Positions 7,792 to 16,777 are shown, numbered from the stretch's first letter. The stretch: DNA of 64,000 nt from Tunturiibacter empetritectus (GCF_014201375.1 NZ_JACHDZ010000009.1:1-64000), one strand, 5' to 3'. A program made the numbers and translations. Notes: generated by a model not told the origin, from the letters alone.

Positions 7792-9048
7792 CTAGACCAC
7801 CTGGCTGTACCTGTAACCGCCAGCCGTCATCGCAGCCAGCAACTCCTCCACCTGCTCCCGCCCGCGCGTCTCCAGCGTAATATCGATCGTCGTGTCGCCC
7901 AGGTTCACGCCGTAATACGCCCGGTTGTACAGCGTATCCACGATGTTCGCGCGATACCTCGCAATCAACATCGTCAGCTCCGCCAGCGCCCCCGGCTTAT
8001 CCAGCAGATGAATCCGTAGCCGGATCATTCTTCCATCCTGCACCAGACCGCGTTCAATGATCCGGCTCAGTAGCGTCACATCGATATTTCCGCCGCAAAC
8101 CATCACTGCTGTATGCGCCCCATTCAAGGTCGTCTTCTTCTGCAATAACGCCGCCAGCGCCGCGGCTCCCGCACCCTCGGCCAATGTCTTTTCGCGCTCG
8201 AGCAGAACAAGAATCGCCGAAGCAATCTCGTCTTCGTCGACCGTAACGATCTCATCGACATACCGCTCGACAACGGGAAACGTGGCATCTCCCGCACGCC
8301 GCACCGCGATACCATCCGCAATCGTGGTTGAGGCCTCCAGCGTTACCGGATGACCCACCGTCCGTGCCGCCACCATCGAAGGCAATCTGGACGTCTGCAC
8401 CCCGATCACGCGAATCTCGGGCCGCGAAGCCTGATGGCAAGCCTCTTTGATCGCGCAGGCGATCCCGCCAATCAGGCCGCCGCCGCCGATCGGCACCACC
8501 ACCGCCTCCAGCTGAGGTATCTGCTCCAGCAGCTCAAGCCCAATCGTGCCCTGCCCGGCCATCACCATCGCATCGTCGAACGGATGAATAAACGTCATTC
8601 CCTCCGCCTCGCAGAGTCGCGTTGCCTCTTCGCAAGCCTCGTCGTAGTTCGCCCCGTGCAGCACCACCTCCGCCCCAAATCCACGCGTCGCCGTAACCTT
8701 CACCAGCGGCGTCGCCAGCGGCATCACGATCAGTGCACGAATCCCTCGCTTCGTCGCATGGTAGGCAACGCCCTGCGCATGGTTCCCCGCACTCGCAGCA
8801 ACCACACCCCGCGCAGCCTGCTCCGGCGTCAGCAGTGCAATCCGGTTCAGCGCCCCGCGCTCTTTGAACGAGCCCGTCATCTGCAGGTTTTCCAGCTTCA
8901 AATACACCTGCTGCCCCGTCAGCGCAGACAGCATCTGCGAGTGCGGGCATGGCGAGTAGTAGATCGCCTCACGCACCCGCTCCCGCGCAGCGGCTACATC
9001 CGCAAGGCTGATACTCAGTTGGCTTATCGAATCTTTCACAGGCATCAT
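7792..9048 (-). CDS. ilvA: threonine ammonia-lyase (threonine dehydratase)
   Basis: PLP enzyme that converts threonine to 2-oxobutanoate, the first step to isoleucine. About 418 residues, the single-ACT-domain form. The PLP lysine lies in TGSFKERGALNRI, the phosphate-binding glycine loop is PIGGGGLIGGIA, and AASAGNHAQGVAYHA binds substrate. The C-terminal region from IRLRIHLLDKPGALAELT is an ACT-type regulatory domain. It is the last gene of the amino-acid operon, 52 bases after tyrA. GAGAGAGC lies just before tandem ATG codons; the second ATG could be used. The downstream TonB-like gene is convergent, with about 23 bases between stops. Confidence 0.95.
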   Translation of the reverse strand: MMPVKDSISQLSISLADVAAARERVREAIYYSPCPHSQMLSALTGQQVYLKLENLQMTGSFKERGALNRIALLTPEQAARGVVAASAGNHAQGVAYHATKRGIRALIVMPLATPLVKVTATRGFGAEVVLHGANYDEACEEATRLCEAEGMTFIHPFDDAMVMAGQGTIGLELLEQIPQLEAVVVPIGGGGLIGGIACAIKEACHQASRPEIRVIGVQTSRLPSMVAARTVGHPVTLEASTTIADGIAVRRAGDATFPVVERYVDEIVTVDEDEIASAILVLLEREKTLAEGAGAAALAALLQKKTTLNGAHTAVMVCGGNIDVTLLSRIIERGLVQDGRMIRLRIHLLDKPGALAELTMLIARYRANIVDTLYNRAYYGVNLGDTTIDITLETRGREQVEELLAAMTAGGYRYSQVV

Positions 9049-9100
9049 GCTCTCTCTTCAAACTCGCAAAACATCAATCTTCTAGCGTAAAAAAAACGAA

Positions 9101-9955
9101 TCACCGCCGCTGACGAAACCGGTTCGCCAGCGCAAACTCATCCCGCAACTCCGGCGTCCGCAGATTCTCCCGCACATGCTGCAACCGCTGCTCCAACGCC
9201 AGCAGCGTATCCGCGACCGGCCCCGCGTTGGTCATCGCGACATCCCGCCACATGCTGTACGGACTGGCTCCCAATCGCGTCGTCTCCCGCAGCGCACGGC
9301 CCCCGATCGCCGCAATCTCCGGAGCATCGCCAAACCTCTCTTCCAGCAGCGCCGACAGCGCAGTCGAGAGCATCTGCGGCAGATGACTCACCCAGGCGCA
9401 CATCTCGTCGTGCCGCGTCGCGTCCATGTCCAGCATCCGCGACCCGAAGCACCCAATCCATCCGCGCCACTCTCTCTCCATCGCGGTCATCTCGGGCCTG
9501 ATCGGCGTGAACAACCACATCGCGCCATCAAAAAGTCCAGCCTCCGCCAGCAAAGCTCCTCCAGACTCTTTGCCCGCCATCGGATGCCCAGGAAGAAAAA
9601 CAGCGGTAGTATCTCCAGCAAATAACTCCCGCGCCAACTCCACAATCTCGAGCTTCGTGCTCCCAACATCGGTCACCAGTTGTCCCGAACGCAGCACCGG
9701 CGCCAGCTGTTGCATCCAGTCTTTGATCGTAAGCACCGGCACCGCCAGCACAATTACATCCGCCAGCCTCGCCAACTCCAGAGCATTCTCGCGGCTCGCC
9801 GCCCTGCCGTCGATCGCACCCATCTGCACCGCGGACGCCATCTCGAGTTGGCTCGTATCCCATCCATCGATGCGCCCCCCAAAGCCGGCCGCACGCAGCG
9901 CCAGGCCCGTCGAAGCGCCAATCAATCCCGTTCCAATGATGAATACCCGCTCCAT
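9101..9955 (-). CDS. tyrA: prephenate dehydrogenase
   Basis: NAD(P)-dependent oxidative decarboxylation of prephenate to 4-hydroxyphenylpyruvate for tyrosine. About 284 residues. The Rossmann motif is VFIIGTGLIGASTGLALRAA; later blocks DVIVLAVPVLTIKDW, VTDVGSTK and FLPGHPMAGKESGG are classic TyrA, including the catalytic His. No ACT or chorismate mutase domain is fused; the mutase is the separate aroQ gene two positions upstream. It begins 18 bases after the aroF stop, so translation is probably coupled within one transcript. Confidence 0.95.
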   Translation of the reverse strand: MERVFIIGTGLIGASTGLALRAAGFGGRIDGWDTSQLEMASAVQMGAIDGRAASRENALELARLADVIVLAVPVLTIKDWMQQLAPVLRSGQLVTDVGSTKLEIVELARELFAGDTTAVFLPGHPMAGKESGGALLAEAGLFDGAMWLFTPIRPEMTAMEREWRGWIGCFGSRMLDMDATRHDEMCAWVSHLPQMLSTALSALLEERFGDAPEIAAIGGRALRETTRLGASPYSMWRDVAMTNAGPVADTLLALEQRLQHVRENLRTPELRDEFALANRFRQRR

Positions 9956-9973
9956 TATGCCCGAAACCTCGCC

Positions 9974-11023
9974 TTACGCCATTACCCTGTTCACCACTGG
10001 AGCCAGTAACTTTAGTTGTGTCATCAGCTTTTGTAACTGCTCAGGATACAAACTCTGTGCCCCATCGCTCATTGCTTTATCGGGGTTCGGATGCATCTCC
10101 ATCAGCAGTCCATCTGCCCCAGCCGCCACACTCGCCAGAGCCATCGGTGGCACAAGGTCGCGGATCCCAACGCCATGCGATGGATCGCCCAGAACAGGCA
10201 AATGCGTAAGCTTCTTCAGCACCGGAATCGCCGAGATATCCATCGTATTCCGCGTATAAGTCTCGTACGTCCGAATTCCCCGCTCACACAGCATCAAGTT
10301 GTAGTTGCCGCCCGAGAGAATGTACTCCGCGCTCAACAGCACCTCTTCAATCGTCGCCGAGATCCCGCGTTTCATCAGCACCGGCTTCCGCACATGCCCA
10401 AGCTCGCGCAGCAGATTGAAGTTCTGCATATTGCGCGCGCCCACCTGGAAGCAGTCGATAAAGGGGAGCATCAGCTCAATCTGCGAGATCTCCATCACCT
10501 CTGTGATCACCAGCAGCCCGGTCTCATCCGAGACCTCGCGCAACAGCTTCAACCCATCCAGCCCCATACCCTGAAAGCTGTAGGGCGAGCTTCTCGGCTT
10601 AAACGCGCCTCCCCGCAGAAACTTCGCGCCCGCAGCAGCAACCTGTTTCGCGCTGGTCAGGATCTGCTCCCGAGACTCCACCGAGCACGGCCCCGCCATC
10701 ACCACCACTTCCTTTCCGCCCACCACCACGCCGTTCGGAAACGTAACCGTGGTTCCCTCCGGCCGGAAGCTCCGCCCCGCCAGCTTGTATGGCGACGAGA
10801 TCCGATAAGCGTCATAGACGCCGGCCAGCACCTTGAACTCGGCGACGTCGAAGTGTTCCGGCGTCCCCACACCCGCCAGAATCGTCTGTACCGCGCCCGT
10901 TGTCCGGTGAACGTTGAAGCCAAGCTCCACCATCCGTTCAATCACCTGCTGAATATTCTCTTCCGTCGCCTGGTCATGCATCGCAACTATCATCGTCTTC
11001 GCTTCACTCTCTTTGTGTAACAT
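9974..11023 (-). CDS. aroF: 3-deoxy-7-phosphoheptulonate (DAHP) synthase
   Basis: First enzyme of the shikimate pathway, joining phosphoenolpyruvate and erythrose 4-phosphate. About 340-349 residues, type I-beta form: an N-terminal ferredoxin-like domain (MIVAMHDQATEENIQQVIER) for feedback control, then the TIM-barrel core with VMAGPCSVESREQI, FLRGGAFKPRSSPYSFQG, GARNMQNFNLL and LPVLGDPSHGVG. The start may be the ATG at 10993, where the family N-terminus usually begins; neither start has a good ribosome site. Between aroQ (56 bases upstream) and tyrA. End-product control by the N-terminal domain is expected from the family. Confidence 0.95.
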   Translation of the reverse strand: MLHKESEAKTMIVAMHDQATEENIQQVIERMVELGFNVHRTTGAVQTILAGVGTPEHFDVAEFKVLAGVYDAYRISSPYKLAGRSFRPEGTTVTFPNGVVVGGKEVVVMAGPCSVESREQILTSAKQVAAAGAKFLRGGAFKPRSSPYSFQGMGLDGLKLLREVSDETGLLVITEVMEISQIELMLPFIDCFQVGARNMQNFNLLRELGHVRKPVLMKRGISATIEEVLLSAEYILSGGNYNLMLCERGIRTYETYTRNTMDISAIPVLKKLTHLPVLGDPSHGVGIRDLVPPMALASVAAGADGLLMEMHPNPDKAMSDGAQSLYPEQLQKLMTQLKLLAPVVNRVMA

Positions 11024-11079
11024 AATTAGCTACAAATCGATCCGGCAGATTGCAAACTTCCGGCTCCCGTGCGGGCCAG

Positions 11080-11343
11080 CTATAGATCTCTTCGCTGCAG
11101 CGTCCGCATCACGTCGATGATCCGCTCGTACACATGCAGCAGCTCAGCATCCGCCAACGGTCCCGGATTCGCCTTGCGGACACGGTCGAAGACCTCCTGC
11201 TCCCGCCGAGGCTCATAGACCGGCAGGTCCGCGGTCTTTTTGAGCTCGCCAATCGCGCGTGCAGCCTCTGCCCGCTGGCTGATGAGTCGAACGATCTCAA
11301 CATCCAGCTCATCAATCTTCCGTCTCCAGTCGGAGATATCCAT
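11080..11343 (-). CDS. aroQ: chorismate mutase, AroQ type
   Basis: An 87-residue all-helical chorismate mutase, which rearranges chorismate to prephenate. Conserved pattern: WRRKIDELDVEIVRLISQRA (active-site Arg in helix 1), IGELKK, VYEPRREQEVFDRV (Lys/Arg region and RE-E motif) and a final helix. GAGG lies 7 bases before the ATG. Stand-alone and placed between trpA and aroF, so its product feeds the adjacent tyrA. This physical link of chorismate use for Trp, Phe and Tyr suggests common control of the whole operon. Confidence 0.92.
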   Translation of the reverse strand: MDISDWRRKIDELDVEIVRLISQRAEAARAIGELKKTADLPVYEPRREQEVFDRVRKANPGPLADAELLHVYERIIDVMRTLQRRDL

Positions 11344-11458
11344 CCATTCGCCTCGCAGTGCAGTCGAACACGCCTGAACGCAGCTCGCTGCAAAGTATTT
11401 TGTACAGACAATGATAAACGTCCCATTGCGCCGCTTTGGCCGGCCACCTCAGCGGTCC

Positions 11459-12220
11459 TCATGCTCTCAACTCCGCGATGAACTGGCCAACCGCAGCCGC
11501 GGCATCGGCAGGCTGAGTCTTTTCGATCAGAGCCACAATAGCGCTTCCGATAATGGCTGCGTCTGCAAACCCCCCCACCGCCTTCACATGCTCAGCATTC
11601 GAGATCCCAAACCCCACGGCAATCGGCAGCTTCGTAAACCGCCGCAGCCGCGTCACCAGCTCCGAAGCATCGCCGGCCACCTTCTGCTGCGTCCCGGTGA
11701 TTCCAACCCGCGAGATCGCATACACGAACCCCTGCGACACACCCGCAATCGCCTTCAACCGGGCATCCGGACTCGTAGGCGCAGCCAGAAAGATCGGTGC
11801 AAGCCCGTTGGCCTTCATCGCCTCCAGATACTCCGCCGCCTCTTCGACGATCATGTCCGTAAGCAGCACTCCATCCGCTCCAACCCCGGCCGCTCGCGCG
11901 CAAAACGCCCCCATCCCCATCCGCACCACAGGATTCAGATAAGAGAACAGAACGAGTCCCGCCGCCGGTCGCGCCACCCGCAGCTGCTTTGCCAGCTCCA
12001 GCACGTCGGTCAGCCTTACCCCTCGCGCCACGGCCCGCTCACTGGCTCGCTGAATCACCGGCCCATCCGCCAGCGGATCGCTAAACGGAACCCCAAGCTC
12101 AATCACATCCGCACCGTTATCAATCGCCGCCAGCGCAATATCGCGCGTCGTCGACAGATCGGGATCACCTGCGGTGAGATAGGCAACAATGCCGGGTTTG
12201 GTGCGGAAGCTTATCGACAT
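11459..12220 (-). CDS. trpA: tryptophan synthase alpha chain
   Basis: TIM-barrel subunit that cleaves indole-3-glycerol phosphate. About 253 residues. Key blocks: PGIVAYLTAGDPDLSTT, VIELGVPFSDPLADGPVIQ (catalytic Glu and Asp region), and near the end PIAVGFGISNAEHVKAV. The ATG at 12220 is selected by GGAGG a few bases upstream; a longer frame begins at 12262. Its start overlaps the end of the small upstream gene by 10 bases, pointing to translational coupling with trpB and that gene. Confidence 0.95.
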   Translation of the reverse strand: MSISFRTKPGIVAYLTAGDPDLSTTRDIALAAIDNGADVIELGVPFSDPLADGPVIQRASERAVARGVRLTDVLELAKQLRVARPAAGLVLFSYLNPVVRMGMGAFCARAAGVGADGVLLTDMIVEEAAEYLEAMKANGLAPIFLAAPTSPDARLKAIAGVSQGFVYAISRVGITGTQQKVAGDASELVTRLRRFTKLPIAVGFGISNAEHVKAVGGFADAAIIGSAIVALIEKTQPADAAAAVGQFIAELRA

Positions 12221-12489
12221 GAATCCTCCGGTATTGCTGACGTCGAAGAATTCCCCGAGCATACGATCGCGCCCATCTGCTGAGCCAACGAGCTGATCCG
12301 CTTGATGTCTGCACTCTCAACATTGATTGCGATGGGTGTGCGTTCGAGTACTTGGTCAGTCATGTTCTTCGCTACAGTCAGCGAGAAACCGAACTCGTGC
12401 TGGAGCATTTTGGTGAAGGCGACCTTGTTGAAACCTTTGTTCCACCCTTCAATTATTAGTGTGGTGCGATGCTCGATAGGCGCCGTCAT
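12211..12489 (-). CDS. small protein with bL12 C-terminal-domain-like pattern
   Basis: A 92-residue protein between trpB and trpA: it overlaps the trpB stop by 4 bases (ATGA) and overlaps the trpA start, so it is part of a tightly coupled operon. The middle reads [20 protein letters not shown], then [20 protein letters not shown] and LAQQMGAIV, which resembles the ribosomal protein bL12 C-terminal fold (helix, 'sL.eAk.lvd' turn, helix, 'G A.v' strand). No ribosomal N-terminal half is present. Function unknown; a regulator or partner of tryptophan synthase is an inference from position only. Confidence 0.7.
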   Translation of the reverse strand: MTAPIEHRTTLIIEGWNKGFNKVAFTKMLQHEFGFSLTVAKNMTDQVLERTPIAINVESADIKRISSLAQQMGAIVCSGNSSTSAIPEDSCR

Positions 12490-13718
12490 GCCTTCACCTC
12501 CGACGCGCCTTCAAGTTGTAACTCCCGCGCCAGAATCCCCATATCTTTATCGCCACGTCCCGACAGATTCACCATCAACACATCCGTCTTCGCCATCGTC
12601 GGCGCCAGTCGAATAGCCTCCGCGACCGCATGAGCACTCTCAAGCGCAGGCAGAATCCCCTCCGTCCGCGACAGCGTCACCGTTGCCTTCAACGCAGCAT
12701 CATCCGAGCACGACACATAGGTCGCACGCCCGGAATCATGCAGCATTGCATGCTCGGGCCCCACACTCGCATAGTCCAGCCCGGCAGAGACCGAGTGCGT
12801 GCTGCTCACCTGGCCGGCATCATTTTGTAACACATACGAGTACGTACCCTGCAGCACACCCGGCAAGCCGCCACCGACCTTTTGAAACCGCGCCGCATGC
12901 TCTCCCAGCGCCGTCCCGCGCCCGCCAGCCTCGACGCCGATCAGTTGTACCTTCGCATCCGGCAGAAACTCATAGAACGCGCCAATAGCATTCGAGCCGC
13001 CGCCTACGCAGGCAACGATCGCCGTAGGCAGCTTTCCCTCCTGCTCCAACATCTGCGCCCGCGCTTCGCGACTGATCACACGATGAAAGTCCCGAACCAT
13101 CGTCGGGTAAGGATGCGCCCCCAGCGCGCTCCCAAGAATGTAATAAGTCGTCCGAACATTCGTCACCCAGTCCCGCATCGCCTCGTTGATGGCATCCTTC
13201 AACGTAGCCGACCCCGCCGAAACCCCGCGCACCTCCGCCCCCAGCAGCCGCATCCGGTAGACATTCAGCTCCTGCCGCCGCATATCCTCCTCGCCCATAT
13301 AGACGACGCACTCCAAACCTAGCAACGCGCAAACCGTCGCCGTCGCCACCCCATGCTGCCCCGCGCCCGTCTCCGCAATGATCCGTTGCTTCCCCATCCT
13401 CCGCGCCAGCAGCCCCTGGCCCAGCGCGTTGTTGATCTTGTGCGCGCCGGTATGCAGCAGGTCTTCGCGCTTCAGATAGATCTTCGCCCCACCCAGCTGC
13501 CCGGTCAGCCTCTTCGCAAAATAAAGCGGAGTAGGCCGCCCGCAGTAGTGGTGCAGCAGGTTATCCAGCTCAGCCTGAAACGCCGCATCCTTCTGAGCCA
13601 ACGCATACGCCTGTTCCAGCTCCTCCAGCGCCGCCATCAGCGTCTCTGGCACATACCTGCCGCCATAAGCACCAAACCGCCCCGCCACCGCCGCACCTAT
13701 CGTTGAACCTGCACTCAT
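12486..13718 (-). CDS. trpB: tryptophan synthase beta chain
   Basis: PLP enzyme that condenses indole with serine to tryptophan. About 410 residues, TrpB1 type. Conserved blocks: [16 protein letters not shown], the PLP lysine in [37 protein letters not shown], and the phosphate-binding [13 protein letters not shown]. Start at 13718 is preferred because AGGAGGG lies 4-5 bases upstream (the frame opens at 13745). First gene of the operon; a hairpin-plus-U-tract terminator lies about 30 bases upstream on the same strand, the position of an attenuator. Its stop overlaps the next gene's ATG. Confidence 0.96.
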   Translation of the reverse strand: MSAGSTIGAAVAGRFGAYGGRYVPETLMAALEELEQAYALAQKDAAFQAELDNLLHHYCGRPTPLYFAKRLTGQLGGAKIYLKREDLLHTGAHKINNALGQGLLARRMGKQRIIAETGAGQHGVATATVCALLGLECVVYMGEEDMRRQELNVYRMRLLGAEVRGVSAGSATLKDAINEAMRDWVTNVRTTYYILGSALGAHPYPTMVRDFHRVISREARAQMLEQEGKLPTAIVACVGGGSNAIGAFYEFLPDAKVQLIGVEAGGRGTALGEHAARFQKVGGGLPGVLQGTYSYVLQNDAGQVSSTHSVSAGLDYASVGPEHAMLHDSGRATYVSCSDDAALKATVTLSRTEGILPALESAHAVAEAIRLAPTMAKTDVLMVNLSGRGDKDMGILARELQLEGASEVKA

Positions 13719-13745
13719 CGGCCCTCCTGCAATCTCGCCTTGCAC

Positions 13746-13778
13746 AAAACAAAAGCCGCGACTCGGAAGGTCGCGGCT
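13746..13778 (-). terminator. terminator/attenuator in trpB leader
   Basis: On the minus strand a 9-bp perfect stem AGCCGCGAC / GTCGCGGCT with a 7-base loop is followed by TTTTGTTTT. It lies about 28 bases before the trpB start, downstream of another hairpin, so it would stop transcription before the operon unless prevented. This is the architecture of an attenuator. Confidence 0.75.
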
Positions 13779-13826
13779 CGTATGGATGTCGAATCAACTG
13801 AAGTTACAGATATCTCTCAGATGAAG

Positions 13827-13898
13827 CTACTCCGCCGAGGCCGCTATTGTGCGCCAATAGCGGAGAATAAACGAAATTCGGCTGTGCTGAATCATCAT
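13827..13898 (-). CDS. candidate leader peptide with Phe, Tyr and Trp codons
   Basis: A 23-codon frame beginning MMIQHSRISF and continuing ILRYWRTIAA, ending in TAG. Its Tyr-Trp codons fall inside the perfect hairpin at 13841-13863, and the frame stops about 50 bases before the terminator stem. A leader peptide sensing aromatic aminoacyl-tRNAs would fit an operon making all three aromatic amino acids. No strong ribosome site precedes it, and a second overlapping frame (33 codons from near 13914) competes, so this is an inference. Confidence 0.35.
   Translation of the reverse strand: MMIQHSRISFILRYWRTIAASAE
13841..13863 (-). promoter_or_regulatory. leader hairpin upstream of trpB terminator
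   Basis: Perfect 9-bp inverted repeat CCGCTATTG / CAATAGCGG with a 5-base loop. A neighbouring CTCCGC (13829-13834 region) can pair with GCGGAG at the hairpin's far side, giving an alternative fold. Together with the terminator this makes a two-state leader plausible. Confidence 0.5.
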
Positions 13899-13960
13899 CT
13901 TGGTATTCACAATACATTGTGCCAAGCAGCTCTGCAACTCTTCTCTAAACGAGGCATGTC

Positions 13961-14167
13961 TTAATTTGAGATGCCTGACTTAGATATGCCACGACGCATG
14001 GCCCAACGAAAACAAAGAATTGATAGGGCGATTTGAACGAGTAGCACGGTTGCACTAACTCGCAGGGACCAATACATGTGAGCCATGAGCACTCCGGCAG
14101 TTACCGCAGCACACAGAGTAAACAAGCTTCCGAGCGTAATTCCGATGACGAACTTGGATGTTTTCAC
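13961..14167 (-). CDS. small predicted membrane protein
   Basis: A 68-residue frame with two hydrophobic segments (KFVIGITLGSLFTLCAAV and ATVLLVQIALSILCFRWAM) and positive charges at both ends, consistent with a two-helix inner-membrane protein. No family is recognised and no clear Shine-Dalgarno is seen. It lies between the trp leader and relA/spoT in a locally AT-richer stretch. It could be a real small gene or a hydrophobic chance frame. Confidence 0.4.
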   Translation of the reverse strand: MKTSKFVIGITLGSLFTLCAAVTAGVLMAHMYWSLRVSATVLLVQIALSILCFRWAMRRGISKSGISN

Positions 14168-14242
14168 GGCGACGCGCCAATTCTACCAACGCTACTAATC
14201 TAAGTGCCGATGATGCATTTCTAAGATCATGCCTCGTCGCCT

Positions 14243-16720
14243 TTAGATCTTCTGCACCCTCTGCACATCCCGAACCCCCGGCACCTTGCGCAGATTCTGC
14301 ACCAGCTTATTCAAATGCCGCACATCCACCGTCTCCACCACAAAGTCCACCATCACCTGGCCATCCGGCAGCGGCTTTGTATCCACGCTGCGAATATTCG
14401 TCCCATCATCGGAGATGATCGCCGTAAACTCCTTCAGCATCCCCGCCCGATCATCACACAGCACCGTTAGCTTCACCGGATACGTCTGCGCCTTATTCGT
14501 CCCCGGCTCAGTCGGCGACGGCGACCACTCCACCTGAATCCTTCTATCCGACTCATACAACAAATTCTGCACATTCGGACAGCTTCTCGCATGTACCGCA
14601 ACGCCCTTGCCCCGCGTCACGTACCCCACAATCTCCTCGCCGCGAATCGGGTTACAACAACGCGCCCGGTACACCAGCAGATCGTCCTGCCCCTCCACCT
14701 GCAGCGAGTCCGACCCCTTCCCGAAGAAGACTCGCTTCACCGCCTCCGACATCTGCCCAATCGTGTTGCCGACCCCACCCTCCGGCGCCTGGGGCTCCGC
14801 CGACATCGTCGACCCTGGCTCCAGCTTATTCAGAACCTGCCGCGCCGAAAACTTCCCAAACCCAACACCCGCCAGCAGCTCCGCCTGCGTTCCCAGCCCA
14901 TACTCACTGGCCACCTTGTCGTAGTCGGCCTCATGAAACTTGCCCAGCGCCAGCTTGTACTTCCTCGCCTCGCGGTCCAGCAGCTTCTTGCCGATCTCGA
15001 TCGCGCGCTCCCGCTGATGTTCATTCAGCCAGTGCTTGATCTTGTTCCGCGCCCGCGAACTCTTCGTAAAGCTAAGCCAGTCGCGGCTCGGAGCATGTCC
15101 CGCCTGCGTCGAAATCTCGACGATATCCCCATTCCGCAGCTTCGTCCGCAGCGGCACGATCCGCCCATTCACCTTCGCACCCACCGTCGTATTGCCCACC
15201 TCGGTGTGAATCGCATAAGCAAAATCAATCGGGCTCGCATCCTTCGGCAGCACCACCACCTTGCCCTTCGGCGTAAAGGTGTAGACCTCCTCTGGATACA
15301 AATCGATCTTCAGCGTCGACATAAACTCATTGGGATCGGTCATCTCCCGCTGCCATTCCATCAACTGCCGCACCCAAGCCAGCCTCTGCTCGTCCTTCGC
15401 GCTTACGTTGTCCGACGCCTTGTACTTCCAGTGCGCCGCGATGCCCTCCTCCGCGACGCGATGCATATCCTCCGTCCGAATCTGCACCTCGAACTGATGC
15501 TCTCCCTCCGCAATCAGCGTCGTATGCAGCGACTGATAAAGATTCGGCCGCGGCATAGCGATAAAGTCCTTGATCCTTCCCGGCACGGGTCGCCAGATCG
15601 AGTGCAGCAACCCCAGCAGCGCATAGCAGTCCTGAACGGTATTGCAGATCACGCGAATCGCCAGCAGATCATAAACCTGATCAACCGGAATCTTCTGATC
15701 CACCAGCTTCTGCTGAATCGAATACAGCCGCTTGATCCGCGACTCCACCCGCCCCTGAATCTTGAACTCCTTCAGCTTCGCCTCAAGCTGCTTCACAATC
15801 TTCTGCAGAAACTCTTCGCCCTTCCCACGCAGCGCGTCTACCTCGGTCGACACCTGCTCATACGCATAAGGATCGGTATATCGAAACGCCAGATCCTCCA
15901 GCTCCCCACGCAGCTTGCCCATACCCAGCCGGTGCGCCAGCGGAGCGTAGATATCCAGCGTCTCCCGCGCAATCTTCTGCTGCTTTTCCGGCTTCAGGTG
16001 CTCAAGCGTCCGCATATTATGTAACCGATCCGCGAGCTTAATGATCACCACCCGAACATCGGTCACCATCGCCAGCAGCATCTTGCGAATATTCTCCGCC
16101 TGGTGATCCTCGCGATTGGCAAACTTGATCTTCTCCAGCTTCGTCACGCCCTCGACGATGTGCGCCACCTGGTCCCCAAACCGCTTGGCTATTTCAGCAG
16201 AGGTGACATCCGTGTCTTCCACTGCATCATGCAGCAACCCAGCCGCAATCGCAGTCGAATCCATCTTCAGCTCGGCCAGCACTTGCGCCACCTCCAGCGG
16301 ATGAATGATGTAAGGCTCGCCGCTGGCCCGCTTCTGCCCCTCATGCTGTTGCAGGCAGAACGCCCACGCCCCGCGAATAATCTCCAGATCATCCGCCGGC
16401 CGGTTCTCATGCACCGTCTCCAGCAGCCGATGAAACTTCGCATCCACCGCATGGATATCCTTCGCCGAACTACCCGCGAGATGGCTCGCCGAAGACTCCT
16501 CCACGCCCGCAATCACCAGCGCCGAGGCATCAGGCGCCGCAGGCTTCTTATTCTTCACGCGAGGGATCGTCTCCGATGCAACCGATGGTTCCGCGACCGG
16601 AAGAGCTGTTCCCAGCTCGATCCCCGTATCGGTATGGTTCCCATCCGGTTGACTCTTCGGTTCGTCGTGCGGCTTCGGCTGCGGGCCAGCCTGCGAAGCG
16701 GCCGGAGGAGCGATTGCCAT
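14243..16720 (-). CDS. bifunctional (p)ppGpp synthetase/hydrolase (RelA/SpoT, Rsh)
   Basis: Stringent-response enzyme of about 825 residues. After a roughly 85-residue Pro/Ala-rich N-terminal extension comes the hydrolase HD domain (HPLEVAQVLAELKM, GLLHDAVEDTDVT, IKLADRLHNMRTL with intact HD and ED), so hydrolysis is predicted. The synthetase domain follows (RVESRIKRLYSIQQKL, YDLLAIRVIC, RIKDFIAMPRPNLYQSLHTT; the usual NGYQSLH is NLYQSLH). Then a TGS domain (DLYPEEVYTFTPKGKVVVL) and a C-terminal ACT domain (LTVLCDDRAGMLKEFTAIIS). TATAAT lies 5 bases before the ATG and no Shine-Dalgarno is visible, which suggests a leaderless message. Confidence 0.95.
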   Translation of the reverse strand: MAIAPPAASQAGPQPKPHDEPKSQPDGNHTDTGIELGTALPVAEPSVASETIPRVKNKKPAAPDASALVIAGVEESSASHLAGSSAKDIHAVDAKFHRLLETVHENRPADDLEIIRGAWAFCLQQHEGQKRASGEPYIIHPLEVAQVLAELKMDSTAIAAGLLHDAVEDTDVTSAEIAKRFGDQVAHIVEGVTKLEKIKFANREDHQAENIRKMLLAMVTDVRVVIIKLADRLHNMRTLEHLKPEKQQKIARETLDIYAPLAHRLGMGKLRGELEDLAFRYTDPYAYEQVSTEVDALRGKGEEFLQKIVKQLEAKLKEFKIQGRVESRIKRLYSIQQKLVDQKIPVDQVYDLLAIRVICNTVQDCYALLGLLHSIWRPVPGRIKDFIAMPRPNLYQSLHTTLIAEGEHQFEVQIRTEDMHRVAEEGIAAHWKYKASDNVSAKDEQRLAWVRQLMEWQREMTDPNEFMSTLKIDLYPEEVYTFTPKGKVVVLPKDASPIDFAYAIHTEVGNTTVGAKVNGRIVPLRTKLRNGDIVEISTQAGHAPSRDWLSFTKSSRARNKIKHWLNEHQRERAIEIGKKLLDREARKYKLALGKFHEADYDKVASEYGLGTQAELLAGVGFGKFSARQVLNKLEPGSTMSAEPQAPEGGVGNTIGQMSEAVKRVFFGKGSDSLQVEGQDDLLVYRARCCNPIRGEEIVGYVTRGKGVAVHARSCPNVQNLLYESDRRIQVEWSPSPTEPGTNKAQTYPVKLTVLCDDRAGMLKEFTAIISDDGTNIRSVDTKPLPDGQVMVDFVVETVDVRHLNKLVQNLRKVPGVRDVQRVQKI

Positions 16721-16725
16721 AGTTC

Positions 16726-16731
16726 ATTATA
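16726..16731 (-). promoter_or_regulatory. -10 element close to relA/spoT start
   Basis: TATAAT on the minus strand ends 5 bases before the ATG at 16720. Transcription would begin at or just after the expected start codon region, so translation would be leaderless or use the very 5' end. No matching -35 at 16-18 bases is seen. Confidence 0.45.
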
Positions 16732-16777
16732 GGCCGAACCGTCAACCCCTTTGCCGCCATAACGAAAGAAGGCCATT

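Noticed and set aside
14591-16024. 477-codon + strand frame opposite relA/spoT
   Set aside because: Antisense shadow; the minus strand carries all RelA/SpoT domains.
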